13,571 nt of DNA from Anaeromyxobacter_A sp035538735 (GTDB lineage Bacteria; Myxococcota; Myxococcia; Myxococcales; Anaeromyxobacteraceae): assembly GCA_035538735.1 (NCBI GenBank), contig DATLJU010000028.1, forward strand, positions 1 to 13,571, written 5' to 3'. Position numbers and translations under genes: made by a program. Under the pieces are notes generated by a model, which saw only the letters and a list, made by a program, of their open reading frames with translations, had not been told where the DNA came from and did no database searches. Shown one piece after another: positions 1 to 6,758 of the stretch. Position 1 is the stretch's first letter, and every line of letters starts with the position of its first letter.

Positions 1-157
1 GCTGGAGGACCTCGGCGATGGGGATCTGGATCACGTAGCGGGCCTCGCGTGGCGGGCACGTGGGCCCGCCGGCTGCGAATGGGCTTCTCTTACGGGCGAA
101 GCGAGCGGGCGGCAACGCGCTGCGGCGGCGCGTGAGCGAGCGACCTAAGAGGGCTGT

Positions 158-178
158 CTCGGACGCGAGCGGTCCGAG
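158..178. promoter_or_regulatory. Perfect 7-bp hairpin just upstream of the cupredoxin-like gene
   Basis: Arms CTCGGAC (158-164) and GTCCGAG (172-178) are perfectly complementary around the 7-nt loop GCGAGCG. It ends 14 bp before the ATG at 193 and partly overlaps the purine-rich ribosome binding region. No T-run follows, so a classical intrinsic terminator is unlikely. It may be a leader hairpin or an operator. The role is unproven. Confidence 0.35.
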
Positions 179-192
179 GTAAGGCTTGCCGG

Positions 193-858
193 ATGCGGAG
201 GATGTCCCGCATCGCCGTGACGCTGGCGCTCGCGACGCTCGCGCCGGTCGCGACCGCGGGCGATATCGTCGGGACGATCACGTTCCGGGGTACCCTGCCG
301 GAGCTCCCCGCCGCCGAGGTGACCAAGGATGGCGCGACCTGCGGCGCGACCCAGCGCGACGAGTCCCTCGTCGTCTCCTCGGGGCGGGTCGCCCGTGCGG
401 TCGTGGAGGTGATCGGCGCGCCGCGCCCGGCGCCCGTGCAGGCCACGCTCGACCAGCAGCGGTGCCGGTACGTGCCGCACGTCCAGGCGGCGCCAGCCGG
501 CTCCACGCTCGTGGTGACGAACGGCGATCCGATCCTCCACAGCGTGCGCGGCTGGGTCGGACGCCGGTCGCGCTTCGACCTGGCGCTCGCGTCGCGGGGC
601 GAGCGGGCAGAGGTGCCGCTCGACCGACCGGGCGTCATCCAGGCGCGCTGCGATGTGCACGCGTGGATGGTCGCGTACGTGGTGGTGACGGAGGGTCCTG
701 CCGCCCTCTCCGGCGACGACGGGACGTTCGCGGTCCGCGGTCTTCCGCCGGGCGACTACACGGTCCGCGCCTGGCACGAGCGCCTGGGGGACCTCAGCGC
801 GCGGGTGACGGTCCCGGCGCAGGGTGTGGCGCGCATCGACCTCAGCTACGGAGGCTGA
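193..858 (+). CDS. Secreted cupredoxin-like protein with carboxypeptidase-regulatory-like domain
   Basis: This is a 221-residue exported protein. Residues 1-23 form a signal peptide (basic MRRMSR, then a hydrophobic Ala/Leu stretch ending near ATAG). The central part resembles a type-1 copper fold: an N-G-D-P-x-x-H segment places His116 after a beta strand, followed by C153-x2-H156-x2-M159, which together make a plausible His/Cys/His/Met copper site. Residues 175-200 (DDGTFAVRGLPPGDYTVRAW) match the carboxypeptidase regulatory-like beta-sandwich motif. Proteins of this build are often annotated as methylamine-utilisation-like or plastocyanin-like, but no specific substrate can be assigned. 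The start at 193 was chosen because a GAGG/AAGG purine run lies about 8 bp upstream; an in-frame ATG at 202 has GGAGG directly abutting it, which is too close. It ends 11 bp from the convergent gene on the other strand. A periplasmic copper or electron-carrier role is inferred only. Confidence 0.8.
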   Translation: MRRMSRIAVTLALATLAPVATAGDIVGTITFRGTLPELPAAEVTKDGATCGATQRDESLVVSSGRVARAVVEVIGAPRPAPVQATLDQQRCRYVPHVQAAPAGSTLVVTNGDPILHSVRGWVGRRSRFDLALASRGERAEVPLDRPGVIQARCDVHAWMVAYVVVTEGPAALSGDDGTFAVRGLPPGDYTVRAWHERLGDLSARVTVPAQGVARIDLSYGG

Positions 859-869
859 CGGGCCTCATC

Positions 870-1133
870 TCAAGGCTCGTCCGTCTCCTCCGGCTCCTCG
901 ACTTCGTCCTCGGTCACGTCGTCGAGATCGGACTCCTCGACCGACTCGGCGACCTCCTCGACCGGCGCCTCACGAGCCGCCCGCCGCCGCTCCGCAGCGG
1001 GCGAGGGCTTGGTGGGCGCGGCGCGCGGATCGCTGCCGCACTTCGGGCACGCCGGGTCGGCCTTCTTGAGGTCATAGAACTTCGTGCCGCACTTCCAGCA
1101 GATGTGCTTCTGGCCGAGATCCTTCGCGGGCAT
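870..1133 (-). CDS. FYDLN-type zinc-ribbon protein with acidic tail (TIGR02300-like)
   Basis: This is an 87-residue soluble protein. The N-terminal zinc ribbon has C12-x2-C15 and C29-x2-C32, with the signature G-T-K-F-Y-D-L immediately after the first knuckle; this matches the FYDLN-acid family (TIGR02300). The family is small, has an acidic C-terminus and has no established biochemical function. Residues 38-56 are basic and Ala/Pro rich, and residues 59-86 are strongly acidic (Glu/Asp dominated), as is typical. The ATG at 1133 has a GAGGAG ribosome binding site 5 bp upstream. The gene is divergent from ttcA and convergent with the cupredoxin-like gene. The metal site is clear by eye, while any nucleic-acid or protein partner is unknown. 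Confidence 0.85.
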   Translation of the reverse strand: MPAKDLGQKHICWKCGTKFYDLKKADPACPKCGSDPRAAPTKPSPAAERRRAAREAPVEEVAESVEESDLDDVTEDEVEEPEETDEP

Positions 1134-1212
1134 GGGCTCCTCGTGCGACCTGGGACCGGCGCTTTATCGCAGGACCGCCGGAAGCGTCAAAGGAAAACGG
1201 GGAGGAGGATGT

Positions 1213-1218
1213 TATAGG
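1213..1218 (+). promoter_or_regulatory. Possible -10 element of ttcA
   Basis: TATAGG is an AT-rich island in a GC-rich background and ends 6 nt before the ATG of ttcA. If used as a -10 box, transcription would begin at or very near the start codon. No convincing -35 hexamer was found at 16-18 bp, so this is weak on its own. Confidence 0.3.
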
Positions 1219-1224
1219 TCGCGC

Positions 1225-2106
1225 ATGATGGAGGAACGCGACCGGCTGGAGCGCCGCCTGCTCCGCGCCACCGCCCAGGCGGTGCGCGACTTCAACCTGA
1301 TCGAGGACGGCGACCACCTCATGGTGGCCGTCTCCGGGGGGAAGGACAGCTACACGCTGCTCCACCTCCTCATGCGTCTGCGCGAGCGTGCGCCCGTGCG
1401 GTTCGAGCTGACCGCGGTGAACCTCGACCAGGGACAGCCCGGCTTCCCGGCGCACGTCCTCGAGCAGCACTTCCGGACCGTGGGCGTGCGCTACCGGATG
1501 CTGCGCAAGGACACGTACGCCATCGTGAAGCGGCTCGTGCCCGAGGGGAAGACCACCTGCCCGGTGTGCTCGCGGCTGCGGCGCGGGATCCTCTACAACG
1601 CAGCCGTCGAGATGGGCTGCACGAAGATCGCGCTCGGCCATCACCGCGACGACCTCGTCGAGACGCTGCTGCTGAGCGCCCTGTACGCGGGGGCGCTGAA
1701 GAGCATGCCGCCCCGGCTCCGGTCGGACGACGGCCGCAACGTCGTCATCCGCCCGATGTGCTACGCGGCCGAGGAGGACGTGGCGGCCTTCTCGCGGGCC
1801 ATGCAGTTCCCGATCGTGCCCTGCGACCTGTGCGGCTCGCAGCCAAACCTGCGCCGCCGGCGCGTGAAGGAGCTGCTCGCCACGCTCTCCGCCGAGCATC
1901 CGGCGGTGAAGGGAAACCTGCTCCACGCGCTCGGCAACGTGGTGCCGTCGCACCTCCTCGACCGGCGCCTGCAGGCGCGGCTCGGGGCGGCGGGCGGCGC
2001 GGACCCGTGGCTCGACGGCGAGGACGAGGACGGCGGGTGCGAGCCCACCTCGGAGCCGACGGTCGTCCTCGGCCCCACCTCGCCGCGCCGCGCCGGTGGA
2101 ACGTAG
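1225..2106 (+). CDS. ttcA: tRNA 2-thiocytidine(32) synthetase TtcA
   Basis: TtcA is an ATP-dependent PP-loop enzyme that thiolates cytidine 32 of some tRNAs using a [4Fe-4S] cluster. The 293-residue product has the PP-loop S-G-G-K-D-S at residues 37-42. The cluster cysteines C112-P-V-C115 and a third, C200 (in C-D-L-C), correspond to the three cluster ligands known in the family. The conserved G-H-H-R-D-D-L-V-E-T nucleotide/catalytic segment is at 138-147. The reading frame is open upstream to 1084, but that part overlaps the divergent gene and lacks family similarity; the protein-like sequence begins at the ATG ATG pair at 1225/1228. A GGAGGAGG run lies 17 bp upstream, too far for normal use. 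A TATAGG hexamer sits 6 nt before the start, so the mRNA may be leaderless. The last 35 residues are an acidic, Gly/Pro-rich tail beyond the conserved domain. Confidence 0.93.
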   Translation: MMEERDRLERRLLRATAQAVRDFNLIEDGDHLMVAVSGGKDSYTLLHLLMRLRERAPVRFELTAVNLDQGQPGFPAHVLEQHFRTVGVRYRMLRKDTYAIVKRLVPEGKTTCPVCSRLRRGILYNAAVEMGCTKIALGHHRDDLVETLLLSALYAGALKSMPPRLRSDDGRNVVIRPMCYAAEEDVAAFSRAMQFPIVPCDLCGSQPNLRRRRVKELLATLSAEHPAVKGNLLHALGNVVPSHLLDRRLQARLGAAGGADPWLDGEDEDGGCEPTSEPTVVLGPTSPRRAGGT

Positions 2107-2150
2107 GGCGCACACGCCCTTCGAGACGCGATATCCGATCGGCCGCAACC

Positions 2151-2180
2151 TTGAGTCAGCGTTCCGGCGGAGAGTAGGAT
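2151..2180 (+). promoter_or_regulatory. Sigma-70-like promoter of the zinc-ribbon/AgmX-like gene
   Basis: TTGAGT (2151-2156) and TAGGAT (2175-2180) are separated by 18 bp. Each matches 4 of 6 consensus bases. The -10 ends 7 nt before the GTG start at 2188, which predicts a leaderless or near-leaderless transcript. The only purine run (GGAGAG, from 2169) is about 15 nt from the GTG and would lie inside the promoter. Confidence 0.45.
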
Positions 2181-2187
2181 TCGCCGC

Positions 2188-3675
2188 GTGAAGTTCTCGT
2201 GCGAGAAGTGCGGGCGATCCTACGTCGCCGACGAGAAGGTGCGCGGGCGCGCCTTCAAGATGAAGTGCAAGCAGTGCGGGCACCTCATCATCGTGAAGCC
2301 GGACCGCAGCGCTCCGACCCCGACGCCGGGCTCCCTCGCGGCGGTCGACGCCAGCACCCCCACCTCCTCGGCGTTCCCGATCGAAGCGGAGCCCGATCCC
2401 TTCGCCCGGACGCCCGATCCGTTCTCTGAGCCGAGCGCCGATCCGTTCTCCGCGCCGAGCGTCGCTTCGTTCGAGGCGCCGTCGCCCGATCCGTTCGCCG
2501 CGGCCTCGCCGCCGCGGCCGGCGTTCGATCCGTTCGCGGACGTGCCGGCAGAGGGCCCGGCCACCGGCGCGAAGCTCGCTGTCGCGGACGAGTCGGAAGC
2601 TGCGTTCGCAGATCTCTCGCGCGAGATGGAGGCGGACGCGAGCGAGCCCGCCCCGGCACCGGCGGCGCGAGCGCCCGCGCCGTTCGTCGAGCGGACGCCG
2701 CGCCCCGCGGCGGTGGCTGCCCCGCCGCCGGCGAAGGCTTCCGCTCCGGCTCCCGCCGCGAAGAAGTCTTCGCGGCCCGTCGTCCTCGGTGGCGCCGCCG
2801 CCGCGGTCGTCGTCATCGTGATCGGCGCCTACGTCGCGATGGGGAAGAGCGATTCCAAGGCGCCCGCGGCGGCCGCCACGGCGCGCGCGCCGGCCACCGC
2901 CCCTGCGCCTGTCCCCGCGGCACCGACTCCGCCAGCGGCCCAGAAGTATGCCGCGACGCCTCCCCCGACCCCTCCGCCGAGCGCCGCGCCCGCGCCGGCG
3001 GCTCCGGTCGCTCCGTCCGCACCCCCCGTAGCCGCCCCCGCCCCGGTTGCCTCCGTGCCCGCGCCTGCCGCGGCGCCGCCCGTCACCGAGGCGAAGGCCA
3101 AGCCATCCAGGCCGGCGGAGAAGCCTGCTCCACCGCTCAGGAAGAAGGAGCTCGCGAAGGCGCCCGCATCGTCGAAGGCTCCGCCCGCCACCGCTCGCGC
3201 GGCCGCCCCGGCGCCCGCACCGCAGCCGCCGCCGCAGCCGGCGCAACCGCAACTGCAACCGCAGGCGCAACCCCAGCCCCAGCCCGAGCCGCGCGTCGCG
3301 GCGGTTCGGTACACGCCTCCCCCCGCGCTCGGCCGCGCCCCGTCTGCAGCGAGCCCATCCCCGGCGCCTTCGTCGGATGAGCCATCGCTCGACGAGTCGA
3401 AGGTGGAGGCGGCGTTCGCGAAGCACCGGCCGGCCTTCGAAGGTTGCATCGCCGAGGCGCGTAAGAACGAGCCGAACGTCGCGCTCGACGGCCGGACCGT
3501 GAACGTGACGATGACCGTCAACCCGAACGGCAGCGCGCTCTACCCGACGCTGGACGACGTGGAGCTCAACGGGACCAACCTGGGCGATTGCCTCAAGCGG
3601 GAGAGCGGGAAGATCCGCTTCCCGGCCTTCGGTGGCGATTCCATCCGCGTCCGCAAGCCGATCGTCCTCAAGTGA
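2188..3675 (+). CDS. Zinc-ribbon, single-pass membrane protein with AgmX/PglI-like C-terminal domain
   Basis: This is a 495-residue protein with four parts. Residues 1-35 are an MJ0042-type zinc ribbon (C5-x2-C8, C27-x2-C30). Residues 36-195 are an acidic, Pro/Ala-rich region with about five D-P-F repeats (70-116). A hydrophobic transmembrane helix spans about 197-217. It is followed by a long Pro/Ala/Gln linker and a conserved C-terminal domain at about 406-495. The C-terminal domain (helix with C420, then V-N-V-T-M-T-V-N-P-N-G and a second Cys, C468) resembles the AgmX/PglI or TonB-like C-terminal domain of myxobacterial motility and envelope proteins such as GltJ. This predicts a cytoplasmic zinc ribbon and a periplasmic domain reaching through the envelope. 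The start is GTG at 2188, where the zinc ribbon begins. The stop overlaps the deoC start. It is shorter than GltJ and no partner motility genes are visible, so the function is not assigned. Confidence 0.85.
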   Translation: MKFSCEKCGRSYVADEKVRGRAFKMKCKQCGHLIIVKPDRSAPTPTPGSLAAVDASTPTSSAFPIEAEPDPFARTPDPFSEPSADPFSAPSVASFEAPSPDPFAAASPPRPAFDPFADVPAEGPATGAKLAVADESEAAFADLSREMEADASEPAPAPAARAPAPFVERTPRPAAVAAPPPAKASAPAPAAKKSSRPVVLGGAAAAVVVIVIGAYVAMGKSDSKAPAAAATARAPATAPAPVPAAPTPPAAQKYAATPPPTPPPSAAPAPAAPVAPSAPPVAAPAPVASVPAPAAAPPVTEAKAKPSRPAEKPAPPLRKKELAKAPASSKAPPATARAAAPAPAPQPPPQPAQPQLQPQAQPQPQPEPRVAAVRYTPPPALGRAPSAASPSPAPSSDEPSLDESKVEAAFAKHRPAFEGCIAEARKNEPNVALDGRTVNVTMTVNPNGSALYPTLDDVELNGTNLGDCLKRESGKIRFPAFGGDSIRVRKPIVLK

Positions 3676-4343
3676 CGGGTTCGTTCGCGTCGCCGCGCGA
3701 GCTGGCGCGGCTCATCGACCACACCGTCCTGCGGCTCGATGCCGCCGAGCGCGACGTGGCGCGTGCCTGCGACGAGGCGCTCCAGCACGGGTTCGCCGGT
3801 GTCTGCGTCCGCGAGGCGTACCTGTCCGCCGTGGTGCGGCGACTCGCGGGCGCGGGGCCGCTCCCCATCGCGGTGGCGGACTTCCCTCACGGCGCCGCGA
3901 CCACGGCCGAGCGCGCCGAGGAGACGCGGCGCCTCGCCGGTGCCGGCGCGCGCGAGATCGACGTCGTCTTCCCGCTCCCGCGCCTCGCCGCGCGCGACCA
4001 TGCGGGGGCGCTGGCCGACCTCGGCGAGGTCGTGCGCGCCGCCGGGACGGCCGCGGTGAAGGTCATCCTCGAGACCGGTGCGCTCTCCGATCCCGAGAAG
4101 GCCGCGGCGTGCGCCCTCGCGCGTGCCGCCGGGGCCGCGTTCGTGAAGACGTCCACCGGGTTCGGGCGCGGCGGCGCGACCGCCGAGGACGTCGCGCTGC
4201 TGCGCGGGATCGTCGGGCCGTCGGCGGGCGTGAAGGCGTCCGGCGGCATCCGCACCGCCGCCGACGCGCTCCGGATGGTTCGGGCCGGCGCGAGCCGGCT
4301 CGGGACGAGCGGCGGCGTCGCCATCGTCACCGGCGCATGGTGA
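3672..4343 (+). CDS. deoC: Deoxyribose-phosphate aldolase DeoC
   Basis: DeoC is a class I aldolase that cleaves 2-deoxyribose-5-phosphate to glyceraldehyde-3-phosphate and acetaldehyde, the last step of deoxynucleoside catabolism. The 223-residue protein starts with L-A-R-L-I-D-H-T-V-L, the usual family opening. The Schiff-base lysine is K159 in F-V-K-T-S-T-G-F, the second active-site lysine is K188 in G-V-K-A-S-G-G-I, and the acidic residue is D97 in E-I-D-V-V. Length matches short bacterial DeoC proteins. The start was set at GTG 3672, which overlaps the preceding TGA in a GTGA arrangement, so translation is probably coupled to the upstream zinc-ribbon gene; there is no independent Shine-Dalgarno sequence. 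The open frame extends upstream to 3588 but only within the neighbour's coding region. The downstream step partner deoB is nearby at 5527. Confidence 0.93.
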   Translation: MTGSFASPRELARLIDHTVLRLDAAERDVARACDEALQHGFAGVCVREAYLSAVVRRLAGAGPLPIAVADFPHGAATTAERAEETRRLAGAGAREIDVVFPLPRLAARDHAGALADLGEVVRAAGTAAVKVILETGALSDPEKAAACALARAAGAAFVKTSTGFGRGGATAEDVALLRGIVGPSAGVKASGGIRTAADALRMVRAGASRLGTSGGVAIVTGAW

Positions 4344-4352
4344 CTCGCGCCC

Positions 4353-5429
4353 CTACGTCCGGCTGAGCCGGGCCGCGACCCGCTCGGCCTCCGCGACGAG
4401 CTCGCGCACGAGCTCGCCCGCCGGGCGCGCGCGCGCGAGCGGCACGCCCTGGCCCGCCCACATGGAGGCGAGATCGGCGCGCCCCTGCCTCGTCGCGGCC
4501 TGGCGCAGCTCCCCGGTCAGCGCGTTCTGGTGCGGGTAGGGGAGGATCGCCCCCGCCCGCTCCACGTCCACCATGAAGCGGGTTGCGAAACCTCGGACGA
4601 GCTTGCCCGAGTAGGCGCGCGTGAGTCGGGTCGGGTCGGAGACGCGCGGCGTCAGCACCTCGCGCTTGTGGAGCGCGCTCGCCCCGCTCTCCGGGCACGC
4701 CAGGAAGGCGGTCCCGAGCTGCACCGCCGCGGCGCCGAGTGCGAGCGCCGCCACCACGCCGCGGCCGTCCATGATCCCGCCCGCCGCCACGACCGGGATC
4801 TTCACCGCGTCCACCACCTGCGGCACGAGCGCCATGGTGCCGATGAGCGCGCCCTCTGGCGGGCCCGCGAACGTCCCGCGGTGCCCGCCCGCCTCGCCGC
4901 CTTGCGCCACCACGGCGTCGACGCCGCTCGCCTCGAGCGCCTTCGCCTCCTCGACCGTGGTCGCGGACCCGAGCACGGCGAGGCCGAGCGCGTGCAGCGC
5001 CTCGACCTCCTGCGGCGGCAGCGCTCCGAAGGTGAAGCTGAACACCGGCACGCGCTCCTCCTTCACCACCGCCAGCTGGCCGAGGAAGTCCGTCGGCGGG
5101 GCGAGCCGCGGCCTCGGCGCGATCCCCAGCTCGCGTCCGATGGGCTCTAGCGCCGCGGCGGCGGCACGCAGTTCTTCCTCTCCCGGTGGGGCGGCCCCAG
5201 GCTCCGGCACGAACAGGTTCACCGCGAACGGGCGGCGCGTCCGCTCGCGGATGGCGCGGATGGCGGCGCGGAGCTCCTCGGGGGCGAGATAGCCGCCACC
5301 GAACGAGCCGAGCGCGCCCGCCTCGGAGCCGGCCGCCACCAGCTCGGGCGTGCTCGGTCCGGCGGCCATGGGGGCGACGATGATCGGGTGCGCGATCCCG
5401 AGGCGGCGCGAGAGCGTGGTCGGCCACAT
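4353..5429 (-). CDS. Nitronate monooxygenase-like FMN-dependent TIM-barrel enzyme
   Basis: This flavoprotein belongs to the nitronate monooxygenase (2-nitropropane dioxygenase) family, whose members oxidise alkyl nitronates with O2 or act as related FMN enzymes such as enoyl reductases. From the chosen start (358 residues) the N-terminus G-I-A-H-P-I-I-V-A-P-M-A is the typical first beta strand. The FMN loop and catalytic His appear as G-G-E-A-G-G-H-R-G at 178-186 (His183), and the phosphate-binding A-A-G-G-I-M-D-G-R-G is at 215-224. L-G-A-A-A-V-Q-L-G-T-A-F is a further hallmark. Upstream in-frame starts exist (ATG ending at 5456, GTG at 5465), but the conserved sequence begins only after 5429. 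A CAGAAT hexamer lies 6 nt before that ATG. It is encoded opposite to deoC and deoB, whose stop and start flank it. The true substrate cannot be read from sequence. Confidence 0.87.
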   Translation of the reverse strand: MWPTTLSRRLGIAHPIIVAPMAAGPSTPELVAAGSEAGALGSFGGGYLAPEELRAAIRAIRERTRRPFAVNLFVPEPGAAPPGEEELRAAAAALEPIGRELGIAPRPRLAPPTDFLGQLAVVKEERVPVFSFTFGALPPQEVEALHALGLAVLGSATTVEEAKALEASGVDAVVAQGGEAGGHRGTFAGPPEGALIGTMALVPQVVDAVKIPVVAAGGIMDGRGVVAALALGAAAVQLGTAFLACPESGASALHKREVLTPRVSDPTRLTRAYSGKLVRGFATRFMVDVERAGAILPYPHQNALTGELRQAATRQGRADLASMWAGQGVPLARARPAGELVRELVAEAERVAARLSRT

Positions 5430-5526
5430 GCCGCGATTCTGTGAGGGCGACTCCATCCGCGCCACGCCATCGGCGGCGGGTGCCAGGAAGCGTGCGCATG
5501 CCCCGGAATGGGTCTACATCTCCAAC

Positions 5527-6699
5527 ATGACCGACCGGCGTCGCTTCGTCATCGTGGTGGCCGACAGCGCCGGGTGCGGCGCGCTCCCCGACGCCGCGGA
5601 GTACGGCGACGAGGGCTCGGACACGATCGGCAACACCAGCCGCGCCGTGGGCGGCCTCGCGCTCCCCAACCTGGGGCGGCTCGGCCTCGGGAACCTGACC
5701 GCCGTGGCGGGCGTGCGGCCGGACGCGAGCGCGGCGGGGTTCTACGGCAAGATGCAGGAGCGCTCGCACGGGAAGGACACCATCACCGGTCACTGGGAGA
5801 TGATGGGCATCGTGCTGCAGGAGGCGCTGCGGCTGTTCCCGAAGGGCTTCCCGCCGGAGATCCTCGAGCCGTGGCTCGCCGCGACCGGAGCGCCCGGCGT
5901 GCTGGGGAACGAGGCCGCCAGCGGGACGGAGATCATCCAGCGGCTCGGGGAGGAGCACCAGCGGACGGGGAAGCCCATCGTCTACACGTCCGCCGACTCG
6001 GTGTTCCAGGTCGCCTGCCACGAGGAGACCGTGCCGCTCGAGACGCTGTACGCCTGGTGCCGCGCGGCTCGCCGGCTGCTCGACCCGTGGCGCGTGGCGC
6101 GCGTCATCGCCCGCCCGTTCGTGGGCCGGCCCGGCGCCTACACCCGCACCTACAACCGCAAGGACTTCTCGATCGCGACGCCCGGCCCGACCGTGCTGGA
6201 GCGGCTCGTCGAGCGCGGCGTCCCGGTGGTGGGGGTCGGGAAGATCCCGGACATCTTCGACCGCAAGGGCATCACCGAGGAGGTCCACACCGCCGGCAAC
6301 ACCGACGGCCTCCGGCAGACCGAACGGCTGCTCGAGACGTTCGACCGCGGTTTGCTGTTCGTGAATCTGGTCGACTTCGACATGCTGTACGGCCACCGCA
6401 ACGACCCGAAGGGCTACGCCCGGGCGCTCGAGGAGCTCGATCGCGCGCTGCCGCGGCTCTTCGACCGGCTCCGCCCGGGCGACGTCTTCGCGCTCACCGC
6501 CGACCACGGCTGCGACCCCACGACGCCCTCGACCGACCACTCGCGCGAGTACGTCCCGCTGCTCGTCCACGCGCCCGCCCGGGGCGGCGGCGCGCTCGGC
6601 GTGCGCGGCACCTTCGCCGACCTGGGCGCGAGCGTGGCTGAGTTCTTCGGGGGCGAGGCGAAGGTGGGGGAGAGCTTCCTCGGACAGCTCCGAGGGTGA
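5527..6699 (+). CDS. deoB: Phosphopentomutase DeoB
   Basis: DeoB interconverts ribose- or deoxyribose-1-phosphate and the 5-phosphates, feeding DeoC. It is an alkaline-phosphatase-superfamily metalloenzyme using two Mn2+ ions. The 390-residue product has metal ligands at the expected places: D13 (V-A-D-S-A-G-C-G), D285 and H290 in D-F-D-M-L-Y-G-H, D326 and H327 in T-A-D-H-G-C-D, and H338 in T-D-H-S-R-E. The phosphorylated threonine is T85 in G-K-D-T-I-T-G-H-W-E-M-M-G; the family usually has Thr-Thr-Thr here, and this one has Thr-Ile-Thr. The ATG at 5527 was chosen because the conserved N-terminal strand starts immediately after it; the open frame back to 5350 overlaps the divergent gene. No Shine-Dalgarno sequence is visible, and a TACATC hexamer lies 6 nt upstream. 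It ends just before a large inverted repeat. Confidence 0.95.
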   Translation: MTDRRRFVIVVADSAGCGALPDAAEYGDEGSDTIGNTSRAVGGLALPNLGRLGLGNLTAVAGVRPDASAAGFYGKMQERSHGKDTITGHWEMMGIVLQEALRLFPKGFPPEILEPWLAATGAPGVLGNEAASGTEIIQRLGEEHQRTGKPIVYTSADSVFQVACHEETVPLETLYAWCRAARRLLDPWRVARVIARPFVGRPGAYTRTYNRKDFSIATPGPTVLERLVERGVPVVGVGKIPDIFDRKGITEEVHTAGNTDGLRQTERLLETFDRGLLFVNLVDFDMLYGHRNDPKGYARALEELDRALPRLFDRLRPGDVFALTADHGCDPTTPSTDHSREYVPLLVHAPARGGGALGVRGTFADLGASVAEFFGGEAKVGESFLGQLRG

Positions 6700-6706
6700 A
6701 CCGCCC

Positions 6707-6742
6707 CCTCTCCCCTGGCGGGGGAGAGCACCAGGGGAGAGG
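6707..6742. terminator. Bidirectional hairpin between convergent deoB and the octahaem cytochrome gene
   Basis: A perfect 12-bp inverted repeat, CCTCTCCCCTGG (6707-6718) and CCAGGGGAGAGG (6731-6742), encloses a 12-nt purine-rich loop. It begins 8 bp after the deoB stop and lies 17 bp beyond the stop of the convergent minus-strand operon, the right place for a shared terminator. There is no clear T-run on either side. The C/T-rich arm is also typical of small dispersed intergenic palindromes in GC-rich genomes, so it may be a repeat family member serving as terminator. Confidence 0.6.
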
Positions 6743-6758
6743 AGGCGGCGGACGTCGT

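Noticed and set aside
1..34. Possible start of a minus-strand gene leaving the window (GTG at 34, reading MIQIPIAEVLQ)
   Set aside because: Only about 11 codons are visible with a weak GAGG upstream; too short to distinguish from chance in GC-rich DNA.
1072..3426. 784-codon open frame on the minus strand
   Set aside because: Arg/Gly-rich shadow of ttcA and the zinc-ribbon gene; no domain or plausible composition.
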